Source of the DNA: JAUXJB01 sp965226855
Lineage (GTDB): Bacteria; Myxococcota_A; UBA9160; SZUA-336
Direction: 5' to 3'
Assembly: GCA_965226855.1 (NCBI GenBank)
Contig: CBDDEE010000020.1
Span: 89,233 to 153,232, forward strand
Length of the DNA stretch: 64,000 nt
In this document: positions 44,311-54,327 of the stretch, piece by piece
Position numbering within the stretch: position 1 is the first letter of the stretch
Layout: every line of letters starts with the position of its first letter
Translations under genes and position numbers: made by a program
Notes under the pieces: model-generated
Database searches by the model: none
Told to the model about the DNA's origin: nothing
Seen by the model: only the letters and a program-made list of their open reading frames with translations

Positions 44311-45409
44311 GGATCGGGGATTTCAATCCGATTCGCTCCGCCTGGGTCTTCCGCTGCGCGTAGCGTTGCTGGGCCCAGGGCAGTCGTAAGATCCGGTGCA
44401 TCCGCTGCGCCCGGGCTCCCTTGGGCCAGCGGGACGACTTCCGCCCGCGGACCGCGATCAACGCCTGTTGTCCCCGCCGTTCCAACGCCTTCAGGTTCGA
44501 CTCGCTCAGGTACCCGTTGTCGGCCAGCAGAATCTCCGCTCGCTGACTCGTGTTCGTCTCGATTGCCTCGACCATGGGCTCCAACTGCTCGTAGTCATTG
44601 GCCTTCTCTGTCAGCTCGTTCGCCACGATCAGGCCGTCCTCACTCGTCGCCAGCTGCGCGTTGTAGCAGTACTGCAAGGATCCCTCGGTCTTCATCATGT
44701 TCGCTTCGGGGTCCGCGAAGCTCTTCTGGTGCTTCGCTTCGAGCTTCTCCCCCTTCTCCCGCTCCAGCTGCTCCCGGGCCGCTCGGATCCGCTCCCGTCG
44801 TCGCTCGCGCAGCTGTAGCTCTTCTGGAAGCCCACCTCCGCCATCGTCGTCCCCGTGCTCTTGCTCTTCCGCAGCGTTGAGCTCGTCCATCTGCGCCACG
44901 ATCTGCTCGATCTCGTCGCTCAGCTGATCCTCCGCCTCCAGCATCCGCGCGTGGCTCATCGCCTTGGACCGCGACGTGTTCGCCCGGATCTTCGTGCCGT
45001 CTACCGCCACCTGCCCGAGCTTCACAAGCCCCATCGCCTGCGCCACCTTCAGCGTCTGCAAGAACACCTCTCGGAAGTCCCTGTGGTGACGGTCCCGGAA
45101 TCGGTTGATCGTCCGGAAGTTCGGTCGTAGCCCAGCCGCGAGGTAGCGAAACCGCAGGTCGTAGTGCAGCCGTCGCGCAAGCTCCCGCCCGCTGTACACG
45201 CCCACGACCGCCCCCAGAAGCCACAGCTTCAACAGCATCCGAGGCGGGAAGGCTCGCTCTCCACGCCGGCGATACCGCTTCTCGAACCGCCGCAGATCCA
45301 GCGACTCCACCAAATCGTCGATGAACAGCGCCGGATCCGATGGATCCAGAGCCTCCCCCACGTGCGCCGGTAGCAGCTCGCCCTGCTGCGGCACATACAC
45401 CTTGAACAT
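44291..45409 (-). pseudogene. IS1182-type transposase, C-terminus lost
   Basis: Begins MFKVYVPQQGELLPAHVGEA. The DDE fold is visible (QVAVDGTKIRANTSRSKAMS; EILLADNGYLSESN) with the long coiled insertion typical of IS1182. The frame leaves the IS after RILRLPWAQQRYAQRKTQAE and ends in unrelated residues. The missing catalytic Glu region is present in the second piece at 50204 (PFAEIKARQRFRRF). Confidence 0.85.
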
Positions 45410-45464
45410 GACCTCTTCCCCCACGCTCCCAAGTTAGCCAATAAGGGAATCTTGGGTCACTCTC
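44336..45464 (-). mobile_element. IS1182-type element, 5' piece
   Basis: The outer end is GAATCTTGGGTCACTCTC at 45447-45464 followed by CTAG. The same sequence in reverse starts at 50031. The inner end stops near 44336, where similarity to the other piece (50342-50408) also begins, so about 70 bases are shared. The piece carries most of the transposase gene and abuts the speE-like gene. Confidence 0.8.
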
Positions 45465-45501
45465 CTAGCGGCTCGCCCGCTCGGCCGTTCAGGTAGGCGC
45501 C

Positions 45502-46215
45502 ATGGCAAACGAACCGACGCCGAGAAACGCGCTCGCGCTGCTCGTGACCTGCGTGGTGCTCACGGCTGCGCTGCCCCACGTGCCGATCGTGCACTGGGCG
45601 TGGTGGCCTCTGAGTTTGCTCTCGACGCTGGCGCACGAGCTCGGGCACGGGGTCGCCGCGCTTCTCGTCGGCGGGCACTTCGATCGTCTGGTAGTGTACG
45701 CGGACGGGTCCGGCGTGGCGGCCACCGCCACCAGCGGCGGACGCATCGCGCGGGCGGTCGTCGCGGCGGGCGGTCTCGTGGGACCCGCGGTCGCGGCGGG
45801 CGGCATGTTCCTGCTGGCGCGCACGCAGCGCCACGCTCGGGTCGCGCTGGCGGTGACCGCAGGGCTGCTCCTGCTCGCGCTACTGCTCGTCGTGCGCAAC
45901 CTCTTCGGCATCGCTTTCGTGCTCGTCGTCGCCGCGGCTCTGTCGGCGATCGTCTACCGCGGCCAGGGCTGGGTACCGCGCTTTGCCCTCGTGTTCCTCG
46001 CGGTCCAGCTGGCCCTCAGCGTGTTCTCTCGCAGCGACTACCTGTTCACGTCCGTGGCCCGGACGGGCGCCGGCCCGATGCCGTCCGACGTGGCCCAGAT
46101 GGCCTCCGCGCTCTTCCTCCCGTTTTGGTTCTGGGGCGCGGCCTGTGGAGCGATCTCGCTCGCGGTGCTCCTCCTCGGCGTGCGCACCTACCTAGCGCCG
46201 CTGCGGGCGCGCTGA
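45502..46215 (+). CDS. M50-type membrane metalloprotease
   Basis: 237 residues. Zinc motif HELGH lies in the second hydrophobic segment (LSTLAHELGHGVAALLVGGH). Four or five further membrane helices follow. Site-2-type proteases of this small class cleave within the membrane; the second zinc ligand (an Asp late in the protein) is not obvious here. It lies alone between an IS1182 end and an MFS remnant, with a weak AGGTAGG ribosome site. Confidence 0.75.
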   Translation: MANEPTPRNALALLVTCVVLTAALPHVPIVHWAWWPLSLLSTLAHELGHGVAALLVGGHFDRLVVYADGSGVAATATSGGRIARAVVAAGGLVGPAVAAGGMFLLARTQRHARVALAVTAGLLLLALLLVVRNLFGIAFVLVVAAALSAIVYRGQGWVPRFALVFLAVQLALSVFSRSDYLFTSVARTGAGPMPSDVAQMASALFLPFWFWGAACGAISLAVLLLGVRTYLAPLRAR

Positions 46216-46241
46216 CGACGGCGCCGGGTAGACTGCGCCGC

Positions 46242-46406
46242 GTGTTTTACGGCTGGTGGATCGTCGCAGTGACGTTCTTCGTCTAGTTCGTGGTCATCGG
46301 GACCGTCCTCTACTCGTACGGCATCCTGTTGAAGCCGCTCGCCGCGGACCTCGGCGTGTCGCGGCTCGCGGTGGCGCCTCCAGTAATGAAGCCCCTGCCT
46401 GCGCAC
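46242..46406 (+). pseudogene. MFS transporter, N-terminal remnant
   Basis: VFYGWWIVAVTFFV, a TAG stop, then FVVIGTVLYSYGILLKPLAA and DLGVSRLAVA. YGWWIV...YG.L..PL..DLG.SR is the classic start of an MFS monocarboxylate-type transporter. After the stop codon and about 35 more residues the similarity ends. Confidence 0.65.
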
Positions 46407-46759
46407 TAGTTGCCGCCCGAGTGCTGGCGGACCATCGGGAACTGCTCGATCGGCGGATGGGTTCCTTACGAACCTGAGCCGCGTTGCGCCGAAGTCAGCA
46501 GCCGGCCGGCACCAAGCTTGAAGTCTCTCCCAGAGACGGGCAGGCTCAGAAGTCAGAACGGTCCCGATGCATGCAAGATATCGATCTAAAGAAAGCGCGT
46601 CTCGACCCAACCGCCGTTTTTTTTCGAGTCCCGAAGCAGTGGTTGAGCATCCCCAGCTTACCCGCGAGGAGAAGACCGACATCCTTCAACGCTGGAAGTA
46701 TGACGCGGTCGAGCTTGAGGTGGCGGAAGAGGAAGGCATGGGAGGCGGCGAGCCCTCGA

Positions 46760-46995
46760 TCTGCCAGAAGGCCCGCTCGTGCTGCGCGACCCTGCGGAAG
46801 GCCTCGCGCTCGGCATCCCCGGCGGGCTCGAGGACTCGGTTCGTTGCGGCCTCGAGTTCGCTCGGTAGGCCGCGAACGCATCGCTCGTCCAGTGCTCGAC
46901 AAATTCCCGGAAGACCGGCGCCGCCGGAAGCGCGGTCCGCCACGCCTCGAGGTACGCGCGCTCGAGCGCCCAGAGTGAACCTGGATTTGTCAAGT
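46760..46995 (-). pseudogene. TenA/thiaminase-2-like C-terminal fragment
   Basis: NPGSLWALERAYLEAWRTAL, then FREFVEHWTSDAFAAY in one frame and, after a shift near 46865, DAEREAFRRVAQHERAFWQI in another. The helix pattern with a final HERAFWQ matches the end of TenA-like proteins. The gene is truncated and frameshifted. Confidence 0.5.
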
Positions 46996-47279
46996 GAAGG
47001 CGAAGGCCGAACCATCTTGGCGCTTCTGGGGCCTGTACGTCCATGTCTGCAAGAGGGAGGCACCTGTGTCGACGCAGGACATCCTTCGACCGGCGTCATC
47101 GCGCGACCGAACCCCGGCCCACTTGCACCCTCCGACCAGCCCCCACCGCCCTGCGAGCACGCCGCCACCAACGATGGAGAGATCGAAGTCTTTCTCATGC
47201 CGCGGAGGGCCAGCGAGGCTAACATGAGCCGTCGGCGCGGAACTACCCGCCGCGCAAGAGGAGTGGGGAGGACACCGCG

Positions 47280-47675
47280 ATGTCGGAAGAGCGAACCGGT
47301 GATGCTAAGAGCCGAATCGAACGCGGTTCCGAAAGGGTCCGGCGCGCCTCGACGGCGGCAGCCGAGCGTGCCCGCGAAACGTCCAAGGTAGCGCAGCAGT
47401 GGTGGGGTGGTGCACGCCAGCGGATCGTGAAGCAGACCTCCGTGGGTGTCGAGTTCGGGCGGCTCAAGCGCGAGCAGCTCAAGCGCCAGCGTGAGATCGC
47501 CCGGCGCGAGCGCGCCGTGGGTCGGATCGTTTCGATCCTCCATGCCCGGCTCGAGGGGCCGATCCCTCTCGAGCCCGAGCTGGCCCACGAGCTCGAGGCC
47601 CTCGCCGAGGCTCACACCCATCTCGAGACGGTGAGCGAGCGACTTGCTGGGCGCCCCGCGGATCGCAAGAGCTGA
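47280..47675 (+). CDS. Small coiled-coil protein
   Basis: 131 residues from an ATG after GTGGGGAGGACACC. It is highly charged and helical (RRASTAAAERARETSKVAQQ, LKREQLKRQREIARRERAVG) with no membrane segment. It lies 14 bases before the lipase-like gene, so the two form an operon. Function not known; the helix content suggests a structural or partner role. Confidence 0.6.
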   Translation: MSEERTGDAKSRIERGSERVRRASTAAAERARETSKVAQQWWGGARQRIVKQTSVGVEFGRLKREQLKRQREIARRERAVGRIVSILHARLEGPIPLEPELAHELEALAEAHTHLETVSERLAGRPADRKS

Positions 47676-47689
47676 GGAGAGCAAGCAAG

Positions 47690-48754
47690 ATGGTCCATGC
47701 GGCGGAGGTCTTGGAGCGGCTTGCAAGGGATGTCAAGATCGTCATCAAGAACTTCTCCCTAACCCCGACCGACAATCTCCGCTCGATTCTTGGGGACGAC
47801 GCCGACTGGAAGGCGGAGCCCGGCTCTCTGTCCGAGGTCGCGCATTTTGCAGAGCTGATCGCCGAGCGCAGAGCGGCGCTCACGTTCTCGGAGCTCGGGA
47901 GCCTCGACGGTACCTGGCGAATCATCAGACTCATCGATCGGCTGCGGGCACGCTTTCTTCCACTGCCTCTCTTCAGCGAAAGGCCGTGCAGCATCCGGCA
48001 GCACGCCCCGGATCGCTTTCCCCGTGAAGCTTGGTTCTTCGTCAACGGCATCGCCACCGACAAAGAACTCCTCGCGCTGAACGGCCGCTATCTGGTGAGT
48101 CTGTTTCAACGGCCGATCGAGCTCATCTACAATCCGACCGAGGGACCGCTCAGCGACCTCTTGGAGTGCATGCTCGGCCGGACCTTCGACTTCGTCTCTG
48201 CACCCGCCGAGTACGCCCTCGAACGAGTCGCCCTCGCGCTCGCAAACCCCGAGAAAGACCGCGTCATCCTCATGGGGCACTCCCAGGGCGGGATTATTGT
48301 CTCCAACGTGGTCAGCGGGCTGATCGAGCGCTTCAGCGGCGACCGCAAGCGGATGAGCAAGCTCGAGGTCTATACGTTTGCCTCGGCTGCCGATCATATC
48401 TTGACCGACCCGGAGCTGGACACGCAGCAGCGACACGTGCCGTTCATCGAACACTTCGCCAACACCCAGGACATGGTGGCCAGGCTCGGGGTCCTCGAGC
48501 GGGGGCTGCCCGTCAAGGGAAAGGTGTACACCCTCGAGAAGGCGGGGCACTTTCTGAACGCCCACTACCTTCCGGAGATCGAAGCCAGGCAGGCCTACGC
48601 CTGGCACGATGCGGACGGCAGTTCGCACCGGACCGCCCGCCTCTACGAGTACCTGCAGGGCCGCACCCCGGAGCTCTTGCCCATCGAGGCGACGGCGCAC
48701 CCCGAGAGAGCCGAGCGTGACGCCGAGAGTCGGGTCGTCGTCGGCTTCGCCTAG
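47690..48754 (+). CDS. Alpha/beta-hydrolase, lipase-like
   Basis: 354 residues. AWFFVNGIATDKEL and a nucleophile elbow VILMGHSQGGIIVSNVVSGL mark an alpha/beta hydrolase. A later LEKAGHFLNAHYLPEI could hold the His, and DMVARLG or DHILTDPE the acid. No signal peptide. The stop codon is the TAG of the CTAG duplicated by IS5-type copy 3, so the last residues (RVVVGFA) may end prematurely. Good GAGGAG ribosome site. Confidence 0.75.
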   Translation: MVHAAEVLERLARDVKIVIKNFSLTPTDNLRSILGDDADWKAEPGSLSEVAHFAELIAERRAALTFSELGSLDGTWRIIRLIDRLRARFLPLPLFSERPCSIRQHAPDRFPREAWFFVNGIATDKELLALNGRYLVSLFQRPIELIYNPTEGPLSDLLECMLGRTFDFVSAPAEYALERVALALANPEKDRVILMGHSQGGIIVSNVVSGLIERFSGDRKRMSKLEVYTFASAADHILTDPELDTQQRHVPFIEHFANTQDMVARLGVLERGLPVKGKVYTLEKAGHFLNAHYLPEIEARQAYAWHDADGSSHRTARLYEYLQGRTPELLPIEATAHPERAERDAESRVVVGFA

Positions 48755-50026
48755 CAGGCTGCTGAAAAACTCCTCATCGAAGGGTACCTTTGAGGGAAGC
48801 CCCAAGGGGGAGATGTGAGAGGACCGCAGACGCTCCAGGGTGGGATCTTCAGCTACGTATCGCTGGAGTCCCGGATTCCCGAGGACCATCCGCTTCGAGC
48901 GATCCGGCGACTGGTGGACGCGGCGCTGGAGCAGCTGTCGCGACGCTTCGATGGTATCTACGCCAAAGGGGTCGGCCGACCGTCGGTCCCGCCGGAGCAG
49001 CTGTTGCGGGCGCTGCTGTTGCAGGTGCTGTACACGATCCGGAGCGAGCGCCAGCTGATCGAGCAGATCGACTACAACCTGCTCTACCGCTGGTTCGTGG
49101 GCCTGGAGCTGGACGATGAGGTGTTCAGCGCGACGGTGTTCACCAAGAATCGGGAACGGCTGCTGAAGGGCGAGATCGCTCAGCATTTCTTCGAGGCGGT
49201 GCTGGCGCAGGCGGAGTCGGAGGGGTTGGTGTCATCGGAGCACTTCACGGTGGACGGGACGCTGATCGAGGCGTGGGCGAGCCAGAAGAGCTTCGTGCGC
49301 AAGGACGAGAAGCGCAGGGACGATGACGACCCGGGCAACCCGACGGTCAACTTCCGGGGCGAGAAGCGGAGCAACCAGACGCATGCGTCGAGGACGGATC
49401 CGGACGCCCGACTGGCGGGGATGAGGGGCCAGGGCGCGCGGCTCGCGTATCAGGGACACGTCGTGACGGAGAACCGCAACGGCCTGGTGGTGGCGGCGAA
49501 GCTCACTCAGGCGTCGGGGTATGCGGAGCGCGAAGCGGCTCTCGAGATGGTGCTGGGTCTGGGGGGCGCTCGCCGGATCACCCTGGCTGGAGACAAGGGC
49601 TACGACGCCAAGAGCTTTGTGCAGGCGCTTCGGGCCTGGAGCGTTACCCCGCACGTGGCACAGAACACGACGAACCGCCGAAGCGCGATCGATCGAAGGA
49701 CCACAGGACACCCGGGCTACGAGGTGAGCCAGCGCTTCCGCAAACGGGTGGAGGAGGTGTTTGGCTGGATGAAGACGGTGGGCTTGATGCGCAAGACCCG
49801 GCACCGGGGCACGGATCGGGTCGGCTGGGTCTTCACCTTCACTGCTGCGGCCTACAACCTGGTCCGTATCCGCAACCTGTTGGAGGCGACATAGCTCATG
49901 ATCCCGCAAGATCTACCCGTGCGACACCGAACCGGTTCGTACCGGGAACGGCGATCCCTCTCCCTGCTCGGCACGCCTCCCGTCAGAGGCGTCCCGCCCC
50001 AACCCAGTTACTTTCTCCGCAGCCTG
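48755..50026 (+). mobile_element. IS5-type element, copy 3, apparently intact (1272 bp)
   Basis: Ends as in the other copies, flanked by CTAG at 48751-48754 and 50027-50030. The right-hand CTAG is also the base group next to the end of an IS1182 piece that starts at 50031, so this IS landed in the older element's target duplication. Confidence 0.95.
48815..49894 (+). CDS. IS5-type transposase, intact
   Basis: 359 residues from a GTG after AAGGGGGAG. An N-terminal DUF772-type domain (PEDHPLRAIRRLVDAALEQL) precedes the DDE domain: FTVDGTLIEAW, LAGDKGYDAKSF and the Glu helix RKRVEEVFGWMKTVGLM. It is the only copy of five in the window without a frameshift, so it could supply transposase for the rest. 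Confidence 0.93.
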   Translation: MRGPQTLQGGIFSYVSLESRIPEDHPLRAIRRLVDAALEQLSRRFDGIYAKGVGRPSVPPEQLLRALLLQVLYTIRSERQLIEQIDYNLLYRWFVGLELDDEVFSATVFTKNRERLLKGEIAQHFFEAVLAQAESEGLVSSEHFTVDGTLIEAWASQKSFVRKDEKRRDDDDPGNPTVNFRGEKRSNQTHASRTDPDARLAGMRGQGARLAYQGHVVTENRNGLVVAAKLTQASGYAEREAALEMVLGLGGARRITLAGDKGYDAKSFVQALRAWSVTPHVAQNTTNRRSAIDRRTTGHPGYEVSQRFRKRVEEVFGWMKTVGLMRKTRHRGTDRVGWVFTFTAAAYNLVRIRNLLEAT

Positions 50027-50030
50027 CTAG

Positions 50031-50408
50031 GAGAGTGACCCAAGATTCGGGTGGGCGGAGGTGATTGTAGCGAGGGCCCCCAACTGGACGTGGAGCGATG
50101 TACGGGCCAACGGGGGTCCGAGGTAGCCGGTAGATGTCGATCTACACAGATATGCGTCAGATCCAGGGCCTGACGTGCACGAAACGGGTCCGCACCCGCC
50201 CGATCACGCCATCTGCGCTCGGCAGAGCGCCATCACGTTGAAGCCCGAGCACACCAGGTCCCACTCTCCCGTCACCTTCTCCTGGCCGCGCAGCATGAAG
50301 CGCCGAAACCGCTGTCGTGCCTTGATCTCGGCAAACGGCCGCTCCGCCTGGGTCTTCCGCTGCGCGTAGCGTTGCTGGGCCCAGGGCAGTCGTAAGATCC
50401 GGTGCATC
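50031..50408 (-). mobile_element. IS1182-type element, 3' piece
   Basis: Starts GAGAGTGACCCAAGATTC, the complement of the end at 45447-45464. It holds the last 60 or so transposase codons (PFAEIKARQRFRRFMLRGQE, stop at 50204) and about 170 noncoding bases. Similarity to the IS ends near 50408. Confidence 0.8.
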
Positions 50409-50420
50409 CGCGCGGGGCGG

Positions 50421-50591
50421 TCACATTCGTCCGATCAGTTGTTTGCCGCAATCCACACAGAACTGATTCTGCTCTCGTCTCTGCCTCCCATGTTCCTCTT
50501 CACCACACCGCTTGATCGCGACCTTTGCATTCACCACCTCGCCGCACGTCGGGCAGAAGCGCACCGGAGCATCCGAACGCCGGTGGTTCAT
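50421..50591 (-). CDS. Small zinc-ribbon protein
   Basis: 56 residues from the inner ATG: MNHRRSDAPVRFCPTCGEVV, then NAKVAIKRCGEEEHGRQRRE and QNQFCVDCGKQLIGRM. CPTC and CVDC pairs form a zinc ribbon, with an extra Cys-Glu-His segment between. Small conserved proteins of this layout occur singly in many proteobacterial genomes; their role is not known to me. It lies between two IS5-type copies, within a segment that they could carry together. Confidence 0.65.
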   Translation of the reverse strand: MNHRRSDAPVRFCPTCGEVVNAKVAIKRCGEEEHGRQRREQNQFCVDCGKQLIGRM

Positions 50592-50728
50592 GTTGGCGCA
50601 AGCGACCCCTGTCTGTCTCAACTCTTCTCCCTCGATTCAGGATTAGCCTGAGATGCGAGACGGGCTTGTCGGGCTGACGGATAAATCTATCCAAATCCCT
50701 GATTCAGGACCCTAGGGTAGACTCCTAG

Positions 50729-52000
50729 CAGGCTGCTGAAAAACTCCTCATCGAAGGGTACCTTTGAGGGAAGCCCCAAGGGGGAGATGTGAGAGGACCG
50801 CAGACGCTCCAGGGTGGGATCTTCAGCTACGTATCGCTGGAGTCCCGGATTCCCGAGGACCATCCGCTTCGAGCGATCCGGCGACTGGTGGACGCGGCGC
50901 TGGAGCAGCTGTCGCGACGCTTCGATGGTATCTACGCCAAAGGGGTCGGCCGACCGTCGGTCCCGCCGGAGCAGCTGTTGCGGGCGCTGCTGTTGCAGGT
51001 GCTGTACACGATCCGGAGCGAGCGCCAGCTGATCGAGCAGATCGACTACAACCTGCTCTACCGCTGGTTCGTGGGCCTGGAGCTGGACGATGAGGTGTTC
51101 AGCGCGACGGTGTTCACCAAGAATCGGGAACGGCTGCTGAAGGGCGAGATCGCTCAGCATTTCTTCGAGGCGGTGCTGGCGCAGGCGGAGTCGGAGGGGT
51201 TGGTGTCATCGGAGCACTTCACGGTGGACGGGACGCTGATCGAGGCGTGGGCGAGCCAGAAGAGCTTCGTGCGCAAGGACGAGAAGCGCAGGGACGATGA
51301 CGACCCGGGCAACCCGACGGTCAACTTCCGGGGGCGAGAAGCGGAGCAACCAGACGCATGCGTCGAGGACGGATCCGGACGCCCGACTGGCGGGGATGAG
51401 GGGCCAGGGCGCGCGGCTCGCGTATCAGGGACACGTCGTGACGGAGAACCGCAACGGCCTGGTGGTGGCGGCGAAGCTCACTCAGGCGTCGGGGTATGCG
51501 GAGCGCGAAGCGGCTCTCGAGATGGTGCTGGGTCTGGGGGGCGCTCGCCGGATCACCCTGGCTGGAGACAAGGGCTACGACGCCAAGAGCTTTGTGCAGG
51601 CGCTTCGGGCCTGGAGCGTTACCCCGCACGTGGCACAGAACACGACGAACCGCCGAAGCGCGATCGATCGAAGGACCACAGGACACCCGGGCTACGAGGT
51701 GAGCCAGCGCTTCCGCAAACGGGTGGAGGAGGTGTTTGGCTGGATGAAGACGGTGGGCTTGATGCGCAAGACCCGGCACCGGGGCACGGATCGGGTCGGC
51801 TGGGTCTTCACCTTCACTGCTGCGGCCTACAACCTGGTCCGTATCCGCAACCTGTTGGAGGCGACATAGCTCATGATCCCGCAAGATCTACCCGTGCGAC
51901 ACCGAACCGGTTCGTACCGGGAACGGCGATCCCTCTCCCTGCTCGGCACGCCTCCCGTCAGAGGCGTCCCGCCCAACCCAGTCACTTTCTCCGCAGCCTG
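50729..52000 (+). mobile_element. IS5-type element, copy 4 (1272 bp)
   Basis: Flanked by CTAG at 50725-50728 and 52001-52004. Same orientation as copy 3, with 0.7 kb between them, forming a composite-like unit 48755-52000. Confidence 0.95.
50789..51869 (+). pseudogene. IS5-type transposase, frameshifted (copy 4)
   Basis: An extra G near 51330 (CCGGGGGCGAG instead of CCGGGGCGAG) shifts the frame after NPTVNFRG. The downstream half is open in another frame from about 51297 to the normal stop. All other motifs match copy 3. Confidence 0.9.
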
Positions 52001-52440
52001 CTAGGTCGCGTCCTCGTATTTCCTGAGAGTCGAGTCTAGCTCGACTATCAGGAACCTCACGTTGTCCAGCACCATGTCCTCGGTCGAGGAGAGATCAGTT
52101 ACTCTCTTCATCATCACCTGGTAGTCGGCTTTCAACTGCGAGATGGTTTGGTGAATTCGGTCCAGGATCGTCCGGAGTCCGTCTCGTTCCTGCTTCAGCA
52201 AATGCCAGCGTTTGTGGAGGGACTCCAACTGGTCGCGCATGTCGCTGGAGTGGTCCAGCAGTTCCCTGTACTCGGGGTCGCGCTCGGGAATGCTCGTCCG
52301 GCTGAGCTTGCGCGGCGAGAACTCCGAGCGGCAGCGGACCTTTGTCCAGCACGTGAGCGAGCTCGTCGCAAATGCCTGAGCCGGCCGCGAGTTCGCGACG
52401 GACGCGGCGGACAGGAAACTCGCGCCGCTTTATCGCTACG
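52001..52440 (-). pseudogene. Coiled-coil protein cut by IS5-type copy 4
   Basis: The frame reads FSPRKLSRTSIPERDPEYRE, then LLDHSSDMRDQLESLHKRWH and a long coiled coil, ending ...LRKYEDAT at a TAG made from the CTAG target duplication. A plausible front half (RREFPVRRVRRELAAGSGIC, DELAHVLDKGPLPLG) lies in another frame at about 52330-52440, so there is probably also a frameshift. Function unknown. Confidence 0.5.
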
Positions 52441-52511
52441 ACGTCCGTCGACCTCGACCGCCTGGTCGTAGTGACTGGGTAGTCGTGGTATGGACTCGCC
52501 TCGTAATTGTG

Positions 52512-53450
52512 TCAGGACTCTAGCTGCCCGACGAGCTGTCGCCTCAACCAGTCCTCGATGTCGCGCTTGTAACGCCGGGCGACTTCGGTTTCCGGAAAGA
52601 GCATCACGCCGTGGGGCGCACCGGGGTAGACGTGCAGCTCTGTCGGCACTCCGGCACCGTAGAGACGCATGGCGTACTGGATGTCTTCGTCGCGGAATCC
52701 ATCTGCCCCGCCCACGCACACATAAGCCTCTGGAAGACCGCGCAGATCATCCGCCCGGGACGGTGCGGCCAGGTAAGGCACATCGTCGCCCCCATAGAGC
52801 TCGCCCAGATAGGACTTCCACCCGAAAGTGTTCGACTCCCGGCTCCAGATGATCAGACCTTCGGCCTGGCTCGAGGGCGTCATCTGCCGATCGTCGAGCA
52901 TCGGGCAGTCCAGCAGCTGGAACTGCACCTGAAACTCGCCGCGATTGCGGATAAGGAGTGCGAGCGCGGCACACAGCCCGCCGCCGGCACTGGTCCCGGT
53001 GATGCCGATCCGGCTCTGGTCGATCCCCAGACGCTCCGCGTTCTCGACAGTCCACTTGAGACCGGCATAGCAGTCCTCGAGGGGCCCCGGATACGGCGTC
53101 TCCGGCGCCAGGCGATACTCGACCGACGCGCCCACGATGTCGAACTGCTGACACCACCGGTCGAACTTCGGGTCGTCCGTGTCGCAGCTCCCGATCACGT
53201 AGCCGCCTCCGTGGATCGAGTAGACGCACGGTCGGAGTCGCTCCTCTCCCTTCTCGGGACGATGCACGCGCACGAACACCGACGAATCGTCCTGCACGAC
53301 GTGGTCGGATCGCTCCACGCGTCCGCTGGGTTCGACGGGGGCGAACATGGGAGCCCCTCGAACCGAAGCGAGGGACTCCTCGTTAATTGTCGGGATCCGG
53401 ATGGCGCCTGTCATCTTGACAATCGCGGGGTGAAGTTCGATCTCCGGCAC
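52512..53450 (-). CDS. Alpha/beta-hydrolase, hormone-sensitive-lipase type
   Basis: 312 residues. HGGGYVIGS is the oxyanion HGGG motif, GITGTSAGGGLCAALALLIR the nucleophile Ser, GGADGFRDED the Asp region and YPGAPHGVML the His. This is the classic family IV esterase layout. Substrates are usually short-chain esters, and the enzyme is cytoplasmic. ATG start; the gene looks intact. Confidence 0.9.
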   Translation of the reverse strand: MPEIELHPAIVKMTGAIRIPTINEESLASVRGAPMFAPVEPSGRVERSDHVVQDDSSVFVRVHRPEKGEERLRPCVYSIHGGGYVIGSCDTDDPKFDRWCQQFDIVGASVEYRLAPETPYPGPLEDCYAGLKWTVENAERLGIDQSRIGITGTSAGGGLCAALALLIRNRGEFQVQFQLLDCPMLDDRQMTPSSQAEGLIIWSRESNTFGWKSYLGELYGGDDVPYLAAPSRADDLRGLPEAYVCVGGADGFRDEDIQYAMRLYGAGVPTELHVYPGAPHGVMLFPETEVARRYKRDIEDWLRRQLVGQLES

Positions 53451-53663
53451 TTACCGCGCTCCTTCGGTGACGAGGTCGGTGCTCTGGCTCCAGTTGCGGA
53501 GGCTGAGCAGCAACATCGCGGACCACGATCATGACGAGGGTGAACGTTGCACGGGAGAACGGTACTACGAAGCCGTCGTGCCGAGCAACGAGCTCCCGTT
53601 TGGGAGTTTGTGGGGGCTTGGATCTTGGACACCCGACGGAAGCGCGGGAGAGGTGCGCCGGGG

Positions 53664-54071
53664 TCAGTCCGTCCGATACAAGTTCAGGTCGCCTAGGCAC
53701 CGGTGGATAACGGCGTACGCCACGCAGACCCGCCGCAAGCGGAAGTTCTCGTCCGCCCCAGGCGCGTTCGGTAGGTCGAGGAACGCTTGGTGGGTCGGAT
53801 ACCAGGCAGCTAAAATCTCGTCGATGGGCTGTTCGCCGATGGGTTGACCGAACACGGGCGTGCGCCACAGAATCCTCCCACCCACTTGGGGCAACAGCGC
53901 GTCCAGCGCGGACATGTACCCGCGGTAGTTTTCCCCATCCGGAAACCTCGCCTCGCGAAAGTAGCGGTTCAAATTCAGCATCAGGACGGGCGTGTCGCTC
54001 CCCCCCTCGGCGATTGCCCGAATGGCTTCCAGCTCGCTTTCATTCCCCCGAATCGGGTTAGTACCCATCAA
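53664..54071 (-). CDS. DUF1330-like protein
   Basis: 135 residues: DTPVLMLNLNRYFREARFPD, GENYRGYMSALDALLPQVGG and WYPTHQAFLDLPNAPGADEN. The order (PV.MLNLN, Y..Y, W...AF..L) matches the small ferredoxin-fold DUF1330 family, often found next to hydrolases or oxidoreductases. Looks complete. Confidence 0.7.
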   Translation of the reverse strand: MMGTNPIRGNESELEAIRAIAEGGSDTPVLMLNLNRYFREARFPDGENYRGYMSALDALLPQVGGRILWRTPVFGQPIGEQPIDEILAAWYPTHQAFLDLPNAPGADENFRLRRVCVAYAVIHRCLGDLNLYRTD

Positions 54072-54327
54072 AGACGTCCCGTCTGATTGTCGTCGCCCAG
54101 AAGGCGTCCGTATCCTGACAGATTCTGCACGGCGAGATACCCGAGCGTCGCCACCACCTCAAACGCCCCTCCGAGTTACGACGGTGCTCGCCCGCCACAC
54201 CTATATGTCCACGCGCCCGGTGCCCTCAAACCGCACAGAGGGCATGGACGCACGGGCGGCGAGCTGTAACTCTGTCGCGACTGGAGCCGCAGGGAAAGGT
54301 CATGGACCCTGCCTAGGGAGCGTCGCC

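Noticed and set aside
46686..47726. A 346-codon minus-strand frame
   Set aside because: Only its C-terminal 40 or so residues are family-like (TenA end). The rest is opposite a better plus-strand gene at 47280, so only the fragment was kept.
50040..50200. Possible small RNA beside the IS1182 3' piece
   Set aside because: The stretch is simply the noncoding end of the IS. No promoter or terminator pair stands out.
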